DNA from: Acinetobacter lwoffii
GTDB lineage: Bacteria; Pseudomonadota; Gammaproteobacteria; Pseudomonadales; Moraxellaceae
Length of the DNA: 64,000 nucleotides
Direction: 5' to 3'
Assembly (NCBI RefSeq): GCF_015602705.1
Contig: NZ_CP059081.1
Location: 567,702 to 631,701 of the forward strand
The position numbers were made by a program, and so were the translations under genes. Below the pieces are notes generated by a model, which made no database searches, was not told the origin of the DNA, and saw only the letters and a program-made list of their open reading frames with translations. The stretch's first letter is position 1. Each line of letters starts with the position of its first letter. Positions 51,531 through 59,755 of the stretch are shown here, piece after piece.

Positions 51531-52184
51531 CTACGGATGTTTGAGTTGCACTGAATAACGGTTCTTTTCCTGCAATGTCATGGATTTTACAAAGGCAGGA
51601 CGACTGAAAATTCGTTGGCAATATAAATAAAACGGACGGCATTGCTGCTGTGGTAATTCTACGCCCATCTGTTTCAGACGGATAAAAATTGGTGCCAGCA
51701 TACAATCCAGGATACTAAATTGTTCAGACATAAAATAGGGAAAATGCTGGAATAGTGGCATCAGTGAAATCAGGATATCCTGTAACTGCTTTTGTGCCTG
51801 AGTTCTGGCTTTCTTATCCAGCGTATCAGGATGGCGTAACATGATATCAGCCAGCTTCAGCCAGTCATTTTCAAAGCGCCAGATGTATTGTCGTTGCTCT
51901 GCCCGGGGCATCGGAGCATCGGCATACAGTTTATTCTGACGATAACGATCATCTACATATTCTGAGATAATCGAAGTATTAAATAATTTAAGTTCATTTT
52001 CGATCAGCATCGGCAATTGATTATAAGGATTGAGACTGGCCAGATCCTCATCATCGGCATCCACCAAAATCAGGTTATATTTAATCTGTTTTTCGGTAAG
52101 CACATAGCGAATCCAATGGGAACGAAAGTCATCGGCATGACTATAGAGAGTGATTCCTTGAAGAGGCGCGCTTTCGACTGACAT
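51531..52184 (-). CDS. sspA: Stringent starvation protein A homologue
   Basis: RNA-polymerase-associated regulator with a glutathione-transferase-like fold. Of 217 residues, the thioredoxin-like N-terminal part holds ITLYSHADDFRSHWIRYVL and NPYNQLPMLIENEL; the helical C-terminal domain includes SILDCMLAPIFIRL. CAGGAT precedes the ATG. It stands downstream of rplM-rpsI and upstream of sspB as in E. coli, though separated from rpsI by a terminator and an antisense small ORF. Confidence 0.93.
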   Translation of the reverse strand: MSVESAPLQGITLYSHADDFRSHWIRYVLTEKQIKYNLILVDADDEDLASLNPYNQLPMLIENELKLFNTSIISEYVDDRYRQNKLYADAPMPRAEQRQYIWRFENDWLKLADIMLRHPDTLDKKARTQAQKQLQDILISLMPLFQHFPYFMSEQFSILDCMLAPIFIRLKQMGVELPQQQCRPFYLYCQRIFSRPAFVKSMTLQEKNRYSVQLKHP

Positions 52185-52310
52185 AAATCCTGATGAGCTT
52201 CTAATGAATAGACTAGGATACTAAAATTCAACCTAAAAAGCACCAAGCATCAAAGATCAATCGGCTTGAGCCGAGGTAGATTATAAGAAAAACAACTGGA
52301 GGAAAATAAG

Positions 52311-52430
52311 ATGCTGATCAAGCTTCCTGTCATTTTGCTGTTTATCTGTATTGGGATCGCAAATTATTATTTGATGAAGTCATTCTGGTGTCACGAAGGG
52401 GTATGGGGTAAGGATGTACATGAACAATAA
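52311..52430 (+). CDS. Small membrane protein of 39 residues
   Basis: An ORF from ATG 52311 encodes MLIKLPVILLFICIGIANYY then a short polar tail ending DVHEQ. It has one hydrophobic helix (about 5-22) and a very strong ribosome site (TGGAGGAAAATAAG) directly before the ATG. It lies between sspA and rpsI on the opposite strand, and the rpsI terminator (52467-52496) can end it too. No family recognised. The ribosome site and membrane helix together argue that it is real. Confidence 0.6.
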   Translation: MLIKLPVILLFICIGIANYYLMKSFWCHEGVWGKDVHEQ

Positions 52431-52466
52431 CAAGAAAAAAGTTCTAAATGACCCACTAACCGCCAT

Positions 52467-52496
52467 AAAAAAACCCTGGAAAATCCAGGGTTTTTT
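52467..52496. terminator. Bidirectional terminator of rpsI
   Basis: AAACCCTGGA/TCCAGGGTTT with A and T runs on the two sides. Confidence 0.88.
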
Positions 52497-52515
52497 GTCC
52501 GATTCGGTAAACGAA

Positions 52516-52902
52516 TTAACGTTTAGAGAACTGAGGACGTTTACGAGCTTTACGTAAACCAAGTTTCTTACGTTCAACTTCACGAGCATCACGAGTAACG
52601 AAACCAGCTTGACGAAGAGCAGGTTTTAAAGTCTCGTCAGAAGCGATCAATGCACGAGTAATACCGTGACGGATAGCGCCTGCTTGACCACCAATACCAC
52701 CACCAGCAACAGTGATGTAAAGGTCATATTTGTCAGTAGCTTCAAGAAGCTCAAGTGGTTGGTTAACAACCATACGAGCAGTTTCACGACCGAAATACTG
52801 TTCAAGAGTACGGTTGTTAATTACGAGTTTACCAGTACCAGCTGATAGGAAAACACGTGCAGTTGCGGTCTTACGGCGACCTGTACCATAATTAGTAGCC
52901 AT
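52516..52902 (-). CDS. rpsI: 30S ribosomal protein S9
   Basis: 128-residue S9 with [16 protein letters not shown] at the start and the basic tail [17 protein letters not shown] whose last Arg contacts P-site tRNA. AAGGGAT lies before the ATG. It follows rplM by 13 nt in the conserved L13-S9 operon. Confidence 0.98.
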   Translation of the reverse strand: MATNYGTGRRKTATARVFLSAGTGKLVINNRTLEQYFGRETARMVVNQPLELLEATDKYDLYITVAGGGIGGQAGAIRHGITRALIASDETLKPALRQAGFVTRDAREVERKKLGLRKARKRPQFSKR

Positions 52903-52915
52903 GTGCTGTTATCCC

Positions 52916-53344
52916 TTAGATGTCCAAAACTTGTGGCTGTTGAGCAGCGTGTGGATGCTCAGTACCTGCATACACTTTCATTTTCTTGATCATTGCATAA
53001 CCAAGAGGACCTTTAGGTAACATACCTTTAACAGCTTTTTCTAGAACTGCTTCTGGTTTGTGAGCGATTAACTTTTCAAAGTTAGTCTCACGGATACCAC
53101 CAGGGAAACCAGTGTGGCGATAGTATTTCTTATCTTGTGACTTTTTACCAGTCACAGTGATTTCTTCAGCATTGATAACAACGATGTAGTCGCCAGTGTC
53201 AACGTGAGGAGTATAAGAAGTTTTATGCTTACCGCGTAAACGACGAGCGATTTCAGTCGCAAGGCGACCTAAAGTTTTGCCAGAAGCATCAACAACGTAC
53301 CAGTCGTGTTGAACTTCAGCTGGCTTAGCGCTGAGAGTTTTCAT
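52916..53344 (-). CDS. rplM: 50S ribosomal protein L13
   Basis: 142-residue L13, an early 50S assembly protein, with [17 protein letters not shown], the HTGFPGGIR loop and a MLPKGPLG motif. First gene of the rplM-rpsI operon. A stable hairpin lies in the leader 24 nt before the ATG, which in E. coli is where L13 represses its own translation. Confidence 0.98.
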   Translation of the reverse strand: MKTLSAKPAEVQHDWYVVDASGKTLGRLATEIARRLRGKHKTSYTPHVDTGDYIVVINAEEITVTGKKSQDKKYYRHTGFPGGIRETNFEKLIAHKPEAVLEKAVKGMLPKGPLGYAMIKKMKVYAGTEHPHAAQQPQVLDI

Positions 53345-53367
53345 TAAACCACTACCTATTATAGTTG

Positions 53368-53393
53368 GTTTGGACTATGGAATCTGTCCAAAC
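53368..53393 (-). promoter_or_regulatory. Hairpin in the rplM leader
   Basis: Perfect 8-bp stem GTTTGGAC/GTCCAAAC with a 10-nt loop, ending 24 nt before the rplM ATG. Candidate L13 autoregulatory site; inferred by analogy. Confidence 0.5.
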
Positions 53394-53646
53394 TAAAGGA
53401 GACGCGATTCTAAACGAATACGTGAAGAATCACAAATGAAAATTAAAATTTCAAGCGCTGTATTTTATCTAATTTCCCTGGTGAAAGAAAGACCTAAGCC
53501 TTTATATGCTACAAAAACTGCAACTATATTTGTAACCATAGTTTCAATGGTATCAAAATATTGATTTATAAGTACTCTTTGCAATGATTACTACAGCGTA
53601 GGCGTGATCGGGTTATAATATTTCTCAGCTTTGCCAAATTGAGAAG
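53394..53646. other. Divergent rplM-pdxA intergenic region
   Basis: AT-rich DNA between divergent genes. TATAAT at 53614-53619 is a probable -10 for pdxA; its -35 is not clear. No ORF supported. Confidence 0.5.
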
Positions 53647-54618
53647 ATGATGCTGCCTTTATATGTCACCAGTGGGGAACCTGCCGGAATTGGTCCTGAT
53701 ATTTGCCTGAGTCTTGCAGATCGTGTTGATGAGCGCCCAATTGTGGTATTGGCGGATATTCATATGCTCAAGCAACGTGCTCAGGTACTCAAATTATCGG
53801 TTGAGCTGATTGAATATCAAGGACAGGAGTCATCTTCAGGCATCGGTCAGCTATTTGTAGAGCATGTTCCCGTGCAGCAAGACGTCGTATTGGGTGAGCT
53901 GAATCCGAACAATGCGGCTTATGTACTGGAGCAACTGCGTCGATCCGCAGACTATGCCATGTCAGGAAAAAGTGTCGGCGTCGCGACTGCGCCTGTACAA
54001 AAGTCCGTGATAAATGAAGCGGGCATTTCTTTTAGTGGTCATACCGAGTATTACCAGGAATTTACTGGTGTTCCACGTGTAGTCATGATGCTGGCCACCA
54101 AAACTTTACGCGTGGCCTTGGCCACTACCCATCTTCCGCTTCGTGCCGTGGCAGATGCGATTACGCCTGAACGCTTGCATCAGGTGATTGATATTCTGAT
54201 TCACGACCTGAAATCCAAATTCAAGATTGAACAGCCGAATATACTGGTTTGCGGTTTAAATCCGCATGCCGGGGAGGGCGGTTATTTGGGGATGGAAGAA
54301 ATTGAAGTGATCAATCCGGTACTCGAAAGCTATCGTGCCCAAGGTATCAACATGAGTTTAAGCCTACCTGCTGATACTTTATTTACTCCAGAAAACCTAA
54401 AAGATGCTGATGCTGTTCTGGCGATGTATCACGATCAGGGCTTACCTGTGTTAAAATCACAGGGCTTTGGTGAAGCCATTAATATTACCCTCGGCTTACC
54501 GTTTATTCGAACTTCTGTTGATCATGGCACAGCACTCTCCCTTGCGGGGACGGGACTTGCGAAAAGTTCCAGCCTGCACGTTGCTGTCGATTTAGCCCTC
54601 GATCTGGCGCGCCACTGA
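53647..54618 (+). CDS. pdxA: 4-hydroxythreonine-4-phosphate dehydrogenase
   Basis: NAD-dependent step of DXP-dependent pyridoxal phosphate synthesis. The 323-residue protein has TSGEPAGIGPDI at the N-terminus, the metal-binding His in SFSGHTEYYQEFTG, GLNPHAGEGGYLG and the C-terminal LAMYHDQGLPVLKSQGFGEA. A second ATG at 53650 has better spacing to GAGAAG. rsmA and apaH follow on the same strand with short gaps. Confidence 0.96.
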   Translation: MMLPLYVTSGEPAGIGPDICLSLADRVDERPIVVLADIHMLKQRAQVLKLSVELIEYQGQESSSGIGQLFVEHVPVQQDVVLGELNPNNAAYVLEQLRRSADYAMSGKSVGVATAPVQKSVINEAGISFSGHTEYYQEFTGVPRVVMMLATKTLRVALATTHLPLRAVADAITPERLHQVIDILIHDLKSKFKIEQPNILVCGLNPHAGEGGYLGMEEIEVINPVLESYRAQGINMSLSLPADTLFTPENLKDADAVLAMYHDQGLPVLKSQGFGEAINITLGLPFIRTSVDHGTALSLAGTGLAKSSSLHVAVDLALDLARH

Positions 54619-54651
54619 TTATTGTTCATCACTCACGTTGGAAATGTTTTT

Positions 54652-55464
54652 ATGTATCAAATTAATGCCTTAAACCCAAAAGATGAAGGGCATCAGGCTC
54701 GAAAAAGATTTGGTCAAAACTTTTTACATGACCAGCGTGTCATTGCCAAAATTGTACGCTCAGTCAATCCGCGTCCAGGTCAGAACATTCTGGAAATTGG
54801 CCCGGGTCTGGCCGCTTTGACTTCACCTTTAATTGGTGAATGTGATGCCTTAACCGTACTTGAGCTGGATCGTGATCTGGCTGCTGGCCTGCCGGGTCGT
54901 GTGCCGCATCCGGAACGTTTAACCATTATTGAAGCCGATGCCTTGAGATACGATTATTCTCAGTTGTTCCAGGAAGATCGTCCATTACGTGTGGTCGGTA
55001 ACTTGCCCTATAATATTTCAACGCCACTGTTATTCCATCTCTTGGAATTTGGTGACAAAGTGCAAGACATGCATTTCATGCTGCAAAAAGAAGTGGTAGA
55101 CCGCATTACCGCATCACCGAATACCAAAGAATATGGCCGTCTGTCGGTGATGATTCAATATTTCTGTAAACCGACTTTCCTGTTTGAAGTGCCACCTGGA
55201 TCTTTTAATCCGCCTCCAAAAGTGACCTCAGCGGTATTCCGTTTAGAGCCTTATAAAGTTAAACCGATTGTGGCGAAGAATGAAAAAGCGCTGGCACGTC
55301 TGGTATCGCATGTCTTTACCCAGCGTCGTAAAACTCTGCGTAACAGCTTGAAGGGTATGCTGGTCGAAGAAGGTTTTGAAAAAGCGGGTGTTGATCCGAT
55401 GGCGCGTCCAGAAACCCTAACCCTTGAACAGTTTGTTGCACTTTCAGATCAAATGGTGGCTTAA
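54652..55464 (+). CDS. rsmA: 16S rRNA dimethyladenosine transferase
   Basis: Dimethylates A1518 and A1519 of 16S rRNA. The 270-residue Rossmann methyltransferase has RKRFGQNFLHD, the SAM motif LEIGPGLAALTSPL and the catalytic VGNLPYNISTPLLFHL. ATG at 54652 with GGAAATG upstream; an earlier TTG would add ten residues. The pdxA-rsmA-apaH order is conserved in gammaproteobacteria. Confidence 0.97.
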   Translation: MYQINALNPKDEGHQARKRFGQNFLHDQRVIAKIVRSVNPRPGQNILEIGPGLAALTSPLIGECDALTVLELDRDLAAGLPGRVPHPERLTIIEADALRYDYSQLFQEDRPLRVVGNLPYNISTPLLFHLLEFGDKVQDMHFMLQKEVVDRITASPNTKEYGRLSVMIQYFCKPTFLFEVPPGSFNPPPKVTSAVFRLEPYKVKPIVAKNEKALARLVSHVFTQRRKTLRNSLKGMLVEEGFEKAGVDPMARPETLTLEQFVALSDQMVA

Positions 55465-55470
55465 ATTACG

Positions 55471-56316
55471 ATGAACCGCACTGCTCGATATAATTATGTG
55501 ATTGGGGATGTTCAAGGTTGTTTTGAGGCCTTGAAAGCTTTACTCAAGGAAATCCAGTTTGATGCAGAACAAGATTTTATCTGGTTTGCTGGAGATTTGG
55601 TTGCACGTGGTGAAAACTCAATCGCTGCATTGCGGTTTATCAAAAAGCTGGCTGAACAAGGTGCGGCTGCGACGGTCTTGGGAAATCATGATTTGACTTT
55701 GCTGGCTTATGCGCGCGGCATCAAACCGGTGAAAGAAAAAGACAATGTTCGTGATGTGATTGATGCGATCGACAGTGATGACCTGATTGACTGGCTGCGC
55801 AAACAGCCAATGTGTCTATTTCCAAATGAGCAGACTATCCTGACGCATGCTGGGATTCCGAATATCTGGAGTGCAGAAAAAACTGCTCAATTGGCACAAG
55901 AAGTCGAAGCGATCATTGCTCATGATGACTTTGAGGTGCTGGATGATTTTCTGAAAGAAATGTTCGGGAAAGAGCCCGCACTCTGGTCGGATCAACTACA
56001 AGGCCATGAACGTATTCGCTGTATCGTGAATTACTTGACTCGTATGCGTTTAACCGATACTGAGGGACGTCTGGAATACAGCTTTAAAGATGCGCTGGAT
56101 GATCCGATGCCGCAAGGCTTTAAACCTTGGTTTGAGTTTGAATCACAGGCCGCACAAACTCATCAGATCCTGTTTGGTCACTGGGCCGCCTTGAACGGTA
56201 AAACCATTTCGAACAAGATTCAGAATGTAGATGGCGGTTGTGTCTGGGGTAATCAACTGATGGCCTTCCGCCTGGAAGATCAGCAGATGTTTGCCGTGGA
56301 TAATCCGGTGATGTAA
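55471..56316 (+). CDS. apaH: Bis(5'-nucleosyl)-tetraphosphatase, symmetrical
   Basis: Hydrolyses Ap4A to two ADP. The 281-residue metallophosphatase has YVIGDVQGCFEAL, WFAGDLVARGENSIAALR and VLGNHDLTLLA. The usual His of the first motif (GDVHG) is Gln, a change also seen in pseudomonad ApaH. It starts 6 nt after rsmA and ends at a strong terminator. Confidence 0.95.
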   Translation: MNRTARYNYVIGDVQGCFEALKALLKEIQFDAEQDFIWFAGDLVARGENSIAALRFIKKLAEQGAAATVLGNHDLTLLAYARGIKPVKEKDNVRDVIDAIDSDDLIDWLRKQPMCLFPNEQTILTHAGIPNIWSAEKTAQLAQEVEAIIAHDDFEVLDDFLKEMFGKEPALWSDQLQGHERIRCIVNYLTRMRLTDTEGRLEYSFKDALDDPMPQGFKPWFEFESQAAQTHQILFGHWAALNGKTISNKIQNVDGGCVWGNQLMAFRLEDQQMFAVDNPVM

Positions 56317-56327
56317 GTAAAGCTATT

Positions 56328-56357
56328 AAAAAAGCCACGTGATTACGTGGCTTTTTT
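56328..56357. terminator. Terminator between apaH and the DUF2147 array
   Basis: AAAAAAGCCACGT/ACGTGGCTTTTTT; works for both converging units. Confidence 0.9.
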
Positions 56358-56369
56358 TCAAATCTTAAA

Positions 56370-56816
56370 TTAGTCTGCACGAATCCAGGTCTGGTTACGG
56401 CCTAGAACTGAAACGCCCATACTGGCACGTAATGTTAAACGTTTACCGGTATTGTTTAAACGCATTTTTGCATCATAAATTTTACCTGCCAATGGATCGA
56501 TAATACGACCTTTGTCATAATTTTTGGTGCCTTCAACCAGTTTTAGGCCTTTTAAAATGGTCATGCCTAAAATAGGCTGATTGGTATAAGGTGCAGGGCA
56601 GTTATTGCATTTTTCACGTGGATTATAGTCTGGGCGAGGCGTGATTTTTACAATTTTGCCTGAATAGGTATTATTTGCTTCTTTGCTAATGACGATAATC
56701 GCTTTAGCCGCCCCCGTTTTATCATCAATTTGTTGCCAGGTCCCGGTAATATCGTCTGCCCACAAATTCGTCATACATCCTGCTGTAAGCGCGGCAAGTA
56801 ATATTTTTTTAAACAT
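56370..56816 (-). CDS. DUF2147 secreted protein, array copy 4
   Basis: 148 residues with a signal peptide (about 1-20, cut before DDITG). The mature protein follows the DUF2147 pattern: GTWQQIDDKTG, two cysteines in EKCNNCPAPYTN, a NYDKGRIIDPLAGKIYDAK segment and a C-terminal QTWIRAD. Function unknown; the family is periplasmic or exported with a beta-rich lipocalin-like fold. The last gene of four tandem paralogues on the minus strand, and the most divergent at the C-terminus (GVSVLGRNQ; RAD). Confidence 0.85.
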   Translation of the reverse strand: MFKKILLAALTAGCMTNLWADDITGTWQQIDDKTGAAKAIIVISKEANNTYSGKIVKITPRPDYNPREKCNNCPAPYTNQPILGMTILKGLKLVEGTKNYDKGRIIDPLAGKIYDAKMRLNNTGKRLTLRASMGVSVLGRNQTWIRAD

Positions 56817-56914
56817 AGAGAGTCATTCCAAAGAATTTTTATCATCGCCCGCTCATGTTAGAAATCTTACTAAAATAGTCAACACTTATCTGAATACTAT
56901 AGAGTTGATACACT

Positions 56915-56944
56915 AAAAAAAGCTGCCAATTTGGCAGCTTTTTT
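56915..56944 (-). terminator. Terminator after DUF2147 copy 3
   Basis: AAAAGCTGCC/GGCAGCTTTT with a 6-nt loop, so copy 4 is not simply co-transcribed with copy 3. Confidence 0.88.
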
Positions 56945-56963
56945 GAATAATGAGAATTAGGTA

Positions 56964-57413
56964 TTAATCTTGGCGAATCCAGGTCTGGCTACGGCCTAAA
57001 GCGGACACACCCACATAACCACGCAAGGTTAAACGTTTACCATTGGCATTTAGACGCACTCGAGCGTCATAAACTTTACCTGCCAATGGATCAATCACTT
57101 TACCTTTTTCATAATTGTTGGTGCCTTCCACATGTTTTAAACCAGTCAATACATCCATGCCCATGATCGGCTGATTGGTATAAGGCGCGGGACATTTATT
57201 GCAGGTCTTTTGTGGAGTATAGCCTGGACGTGGAGTCACTTTGATAATTTTTCCAGCAAAAGTCCCATTATCATTTTGACGAATTTCAATAATTGCTTTT
57301 GGTGAGCCGGTTTTATCATCAATTTGCTGCCAGATGCCCGTCAGATCCTGTGCATAAGCAGTCCCAGTCATCAGTGCAGCGATGAACATTAATCCTAATT
57401 TAGTTTGTTTCAT
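56964..57413 (-). CDS. DUF2147 secreted protein, array copy 3
   Basis: 149 residues. Signal peptide about 1-21 (GTAYA before QDLTG). Cys71 and Cys74 lie in KTCNKCPAPYTN. The segments MDVLTGLKHVEGTNNYEKG, VIDPLAGKVYDARVRL and GYVGVSALGRSQTWIRQD are shared with its neighbours. It is most like copy 1 in the LTGLKHV region. No ribosome-site or promoter peculiarity; it stops at its own terminator. Confidence 0.86.
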   Translation of the reverse strand: MKQTKLGLMFIAALMTGTAYAQDLTGIWQQIDDKTGSPKAIIEIRQNDNGTFAGKIIKVTPRPGYTPQKTCNKCPAPYTNQPIMGMDVLTGLKHVEGTNNYEKGKVIDPLAGKVYDARVRLNANGKRLTLRGYVGVSALGRSQTWIRQD

Positions 57414-57473
57414 TATATTTATGCCTTTTTTATAGATGAATAAAATATCCCCAACACAAAAGTGCTGTTTTTA

Positions 57474-57923
57474 TTAATCCTGGCGAATCCAGGTTTGTGT
57501 GCGACCAATCGCAGAGATCCCGATATATCCACGTAAAGTCAGTCGTTTCCCATTGGCAGAAATCCGCCCTTTTAAATCATAAATTTTGCCAGTGAGTGGA
57601 TCGAGTACCCGGCCATGTGCATAGTTATTTTTGTTGGTGGGTTTCAGTCCTTTAATGACGTCTAACCCCAAAATCGGTTTATCGGTATAAGGTGGTGGAC
57701 ATTTGACACATTTTTCCCGTGGTGTATAACCTGGGCGAGGTGTGACTTTAGTAATCGTTCCGGTATACGAGCCATCAGCCTGCGTTTTCATTTCAATCAA
57801 TGCTTTAGGTGAGCCGGTTTTATCATCAATCTGTTGCCAGAGACCAGATAATTCCTGCGCAAAGGCCAGAGAGCTAGTGAATAAAGAAGCTGAAAAAACA
57901 GTTAAAAGTGCGATTTTATACAT
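57474..57923 (-). CDS. DUF2147 secreted protein, array copy 2
   Basis: 149 residues. Signal peptide about 1-22 (ASLFTSSLAFA before QELSG). The cysteine pair is in EKCVKCPPPYTDKPILGLDV. The stretch after it is more divergent (GLKPTNKNNYAHGRV) but the ending GYIGISAIGRTQTWIRQD is conserved. It lies 60 bp upstream of copy 3, with only a weak hairpin between, so these two could be co-transcribed. Confidence 0.86.
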   Translation of the reverse strand: MYKIALLTVFSASLFTSSLAFAQELSGLWQQIDDKTGSPKALIEMKTQADGSYTGTITKVTPRPGYTPREKCVKCPPPYTDKPILGLDVIKGLKPTNKNNYAHGRVLDPLTGKIYDLKGRISANGKRLTLRGYIGISAIGRTQTWIRQD

Positions 57924-58126
57924 GCGATATCCTTATCCTTATTTTTTTATAAACATTCACCTAATTCCATGTGGTGAATGCTGATGCAAACTACGTTAAT
58001 ACACTTTCATAATCTATATTGCATGAAAAAAGCATATGTTTAATATTCATACAACCTAATGCATTAAAATGCAAGTTTCTATCTACTAAAGCATAACTCC
58101 ATCACATTTTTTTAATTAAGCAGGAA

Positions 58127-58573
58127 TTAATCCTGCTTAATCCAGGTTTGACTACGGCCAAGCGCTGATACCCCGATATAACCACGTAGAATAAGACGTT
58201 TCCCATTGGCACTTAATTTTGCCTTGGTGTTATAAAGATTCCCTGATAATGGATCAAGCAGCTTGCCTTGAGTAAAACTGTTATTGCCGACGTGCTTTAA
58301 GCCAGTGAGTACATCCAGACCAAGAATAGGTTTATTGGTATAAGGTGCGGGACAGGACACACAATTTTCTTTCGGAGTATATCCAGGACGCGGGGTGATT
58401 TTTGTGATCTTGGCAGCATAGACGCCGGAAGCCGTCTCACGAATTTCCAGGAATGCTTTAGGCGAACCGGTTTTGTCGTCAATACTTCGCCATGTTCCTG
58501 AAATATCGGAAGCCAAGGCCAGATGGCTGAAAGAGGCTAAAAGTAAAGTTGAAAAAAATTGAACCTTATTCAT
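58127..58573 (-). CDS. DUF2147 secreted protein, array copy 1
   Basis: 148 residues. Signal peptide about 1-21 (FSHLALA before SDISG). Cysteine pair in ENCVSCPAPYTNKPILGLDV. Ending GYIGVSALGRSQTWIKQD. First of the four in transcription order, separated from copy 2 by 203 bp that must hold a promoter for copy 2. Its stop codon lies inside a hairpin, TTAAGCAGGA/TCCTGCTTAA (58116-58140). Confidence 0.86.
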   Translation of the reverse strand: MNKVQFFSTLLLASFSHLALASDISGTWRSIDDKTGSPKAFLEIRETASGVYAAKITKITPRPGYTPKENCVSCPAPYTNKPILGLDVLTGLKHVGNNSFTQGKLLDPLSGNLYNTKAKLSANGKRLILRGYIGVSALGRSQTWIKQD

Positions 58574-58659
58574 ATATCTGTTCCTAGGTTGGATTAGTGT
58601 TCTTACTCTATAGTAAGAACGATTACCACATAAAACAAATGATTAATTTGATTCACTAG

Positions 58660-59334
58660 TCACATTTTTTGCAAATAAAGTATAAAAGTTGGCAACCAGA
58701 TCGCCGTGAAGACCGCATTTACCGCCATGCCAAAAGCAGCATAACGACCTGCAACACTGCCGCGCTGCCAGGCCTGAGCTGTGCCAATAGCATGTGCGGC
58801 CAGTCCTAAAGCCAGTCCGGAAGCACGTTCATCATTGATATGTCTCAGAATAAATGGAGAAAAAGCTGCACCAATCACCCCGGAAAGAATCACGATTAGA
58901 ATGACCATGCTTATGGGTGCATCCAGCAAGGTGGCAATATTAATCGCAATTGGAGTGGTCACTGCGCGGGTAGCAAACGCCATAATATCTGCAGAGGACA
59001 TATGCAGCAGATAAGCCAGTCCCATCGGCAAGGCGACAGCACTGATACTGGCAAAAACCAAAATGCCGATAATGGCTTTGAGCGGCAAGTCATCGTAGCG
59101 CATCGCGGCCAGAGGGATAGCCAGGGCGACGGTCACATAGCCGAGTAAATGGTTAAAGAGTGGATTAACTTCATCCATGTAATTTTCATAGGGAATGCCT
59201 AGCACAAATAAAATCGCCAGTACAAAGAACATGCTGAACACGATGACGGGAATTTGCGGTATGAACCGGTTACAGGGTTTGGCAATCAGATAGGCGCTGA
59301 GCGTAACCGCAAAGCCATACAAAATAGATAACAT
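58660..59334 (-). CDS. LrgB/CidB family membrane protein
   Basis: The 224-residue protein has about six hydrophobic helices and the family motif RAVTTPIAINIATLLDAP, plus GLAAHAIGTAQAW. LrgB proteins pair with holin-like LrgA/CidA and are linked to murein hydrolase control or, in newer work, to pyruvate or metabolite transport. The gene starts 9 nt after the CidA-like gene. Confidence 0.9.
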   Translation of the reverse strand: MLSILYGFAVTLSAYLIAKPCNRFIPQIPVIVFSMFFVLAILFVLGIPYENYMDEVNPLFNHLLGYVTVALAIPLAAMRYDDLPLKAIIGILVFASISAVALPMGLAYLLHMSSADIMAFATRAVTTPIAINIATLLDAPISMVILIVILSGVIGAAFSPFILRHINDERASGLALGLAAHAIGTAQAWQRGSVAGRYAAFGMAVNAVFTAIWLPTFILYLQKM

Positions 59335-59343
59335 GCGGAACTC

Positions 59344-59715
59344 CTATAACCAGCGCTTGGCCATTTTGGCGTAAATCCATAAAGGAATCAGGGTGCTGAA
59401 AAACATGATGAACAGAAAGGCCGGAATTTTCTGGCCCATATGTACCAGCATCATTAGTGCACCTGCACTGACAGGCAGGAAAGCAAAGGCGCTTTCCTTC
59501 ATCAGTTTATTATTGGTATCCACGAGGCGGGCGGGGAGTTTGCCAAAGTAGCGCCAGGTAAATAGCACAATTAAAAGGCTCAATAACCCGACCAGATTGC
59601 CTAATTCAGGATGATTCAGTTGGGTCATTAACCAGACCGAAGCTTCCCGAAAGACAATAATAAGTAAGAGGGTACCGATCCATGCTGGCCAATCTATTCG
59701 TTTTATCCAGTTCAT
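59344..59715 (-). CDS. CidA/LrgA family holin-like protein
   Basis: Small membrane protein of 123 residues with four predicted helices. LNHPELGNLVGLLSLLIVL fits the family's PGxxxGL region, and ESAFAFLPVSAGALMMLV follows. It forms a pair with the LrgB gene immediately downstream. ATG at 59715 was chosen; an ATG four codons upstream is possible. Ribosome site weak in either case. Confidence 0.85.
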   Translation of the reverse strand: MNWIKRIDWPAWIGTLLLIIVFREASVWLMTQLNHPELGNLVGLLSLLIVLFTWRYFGKLPARLVDTNNKLMKESAFAFLPVSAGALMMLVHMGQKIPAFLFIMFFSTLIPLWIYAKMAKRWL

Positions 59716-59755
59716 TGCTATGATCATTAATATTAATAAGTTTACTTATCAAGTT

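Noticed and set aside
53345..53363. TATAAT (minus strand) just before rplM as its promoter
   Set aside because: It is only about 10 nt from the ATG, which would leave no room for the ribosome site.
57414..57473. Terminator between DUF2147 copies 2 and 3
   Set aside because: The possible stem (CAGCAC/GTGTTG) is short, needs G-T pairs and lacks a T run.
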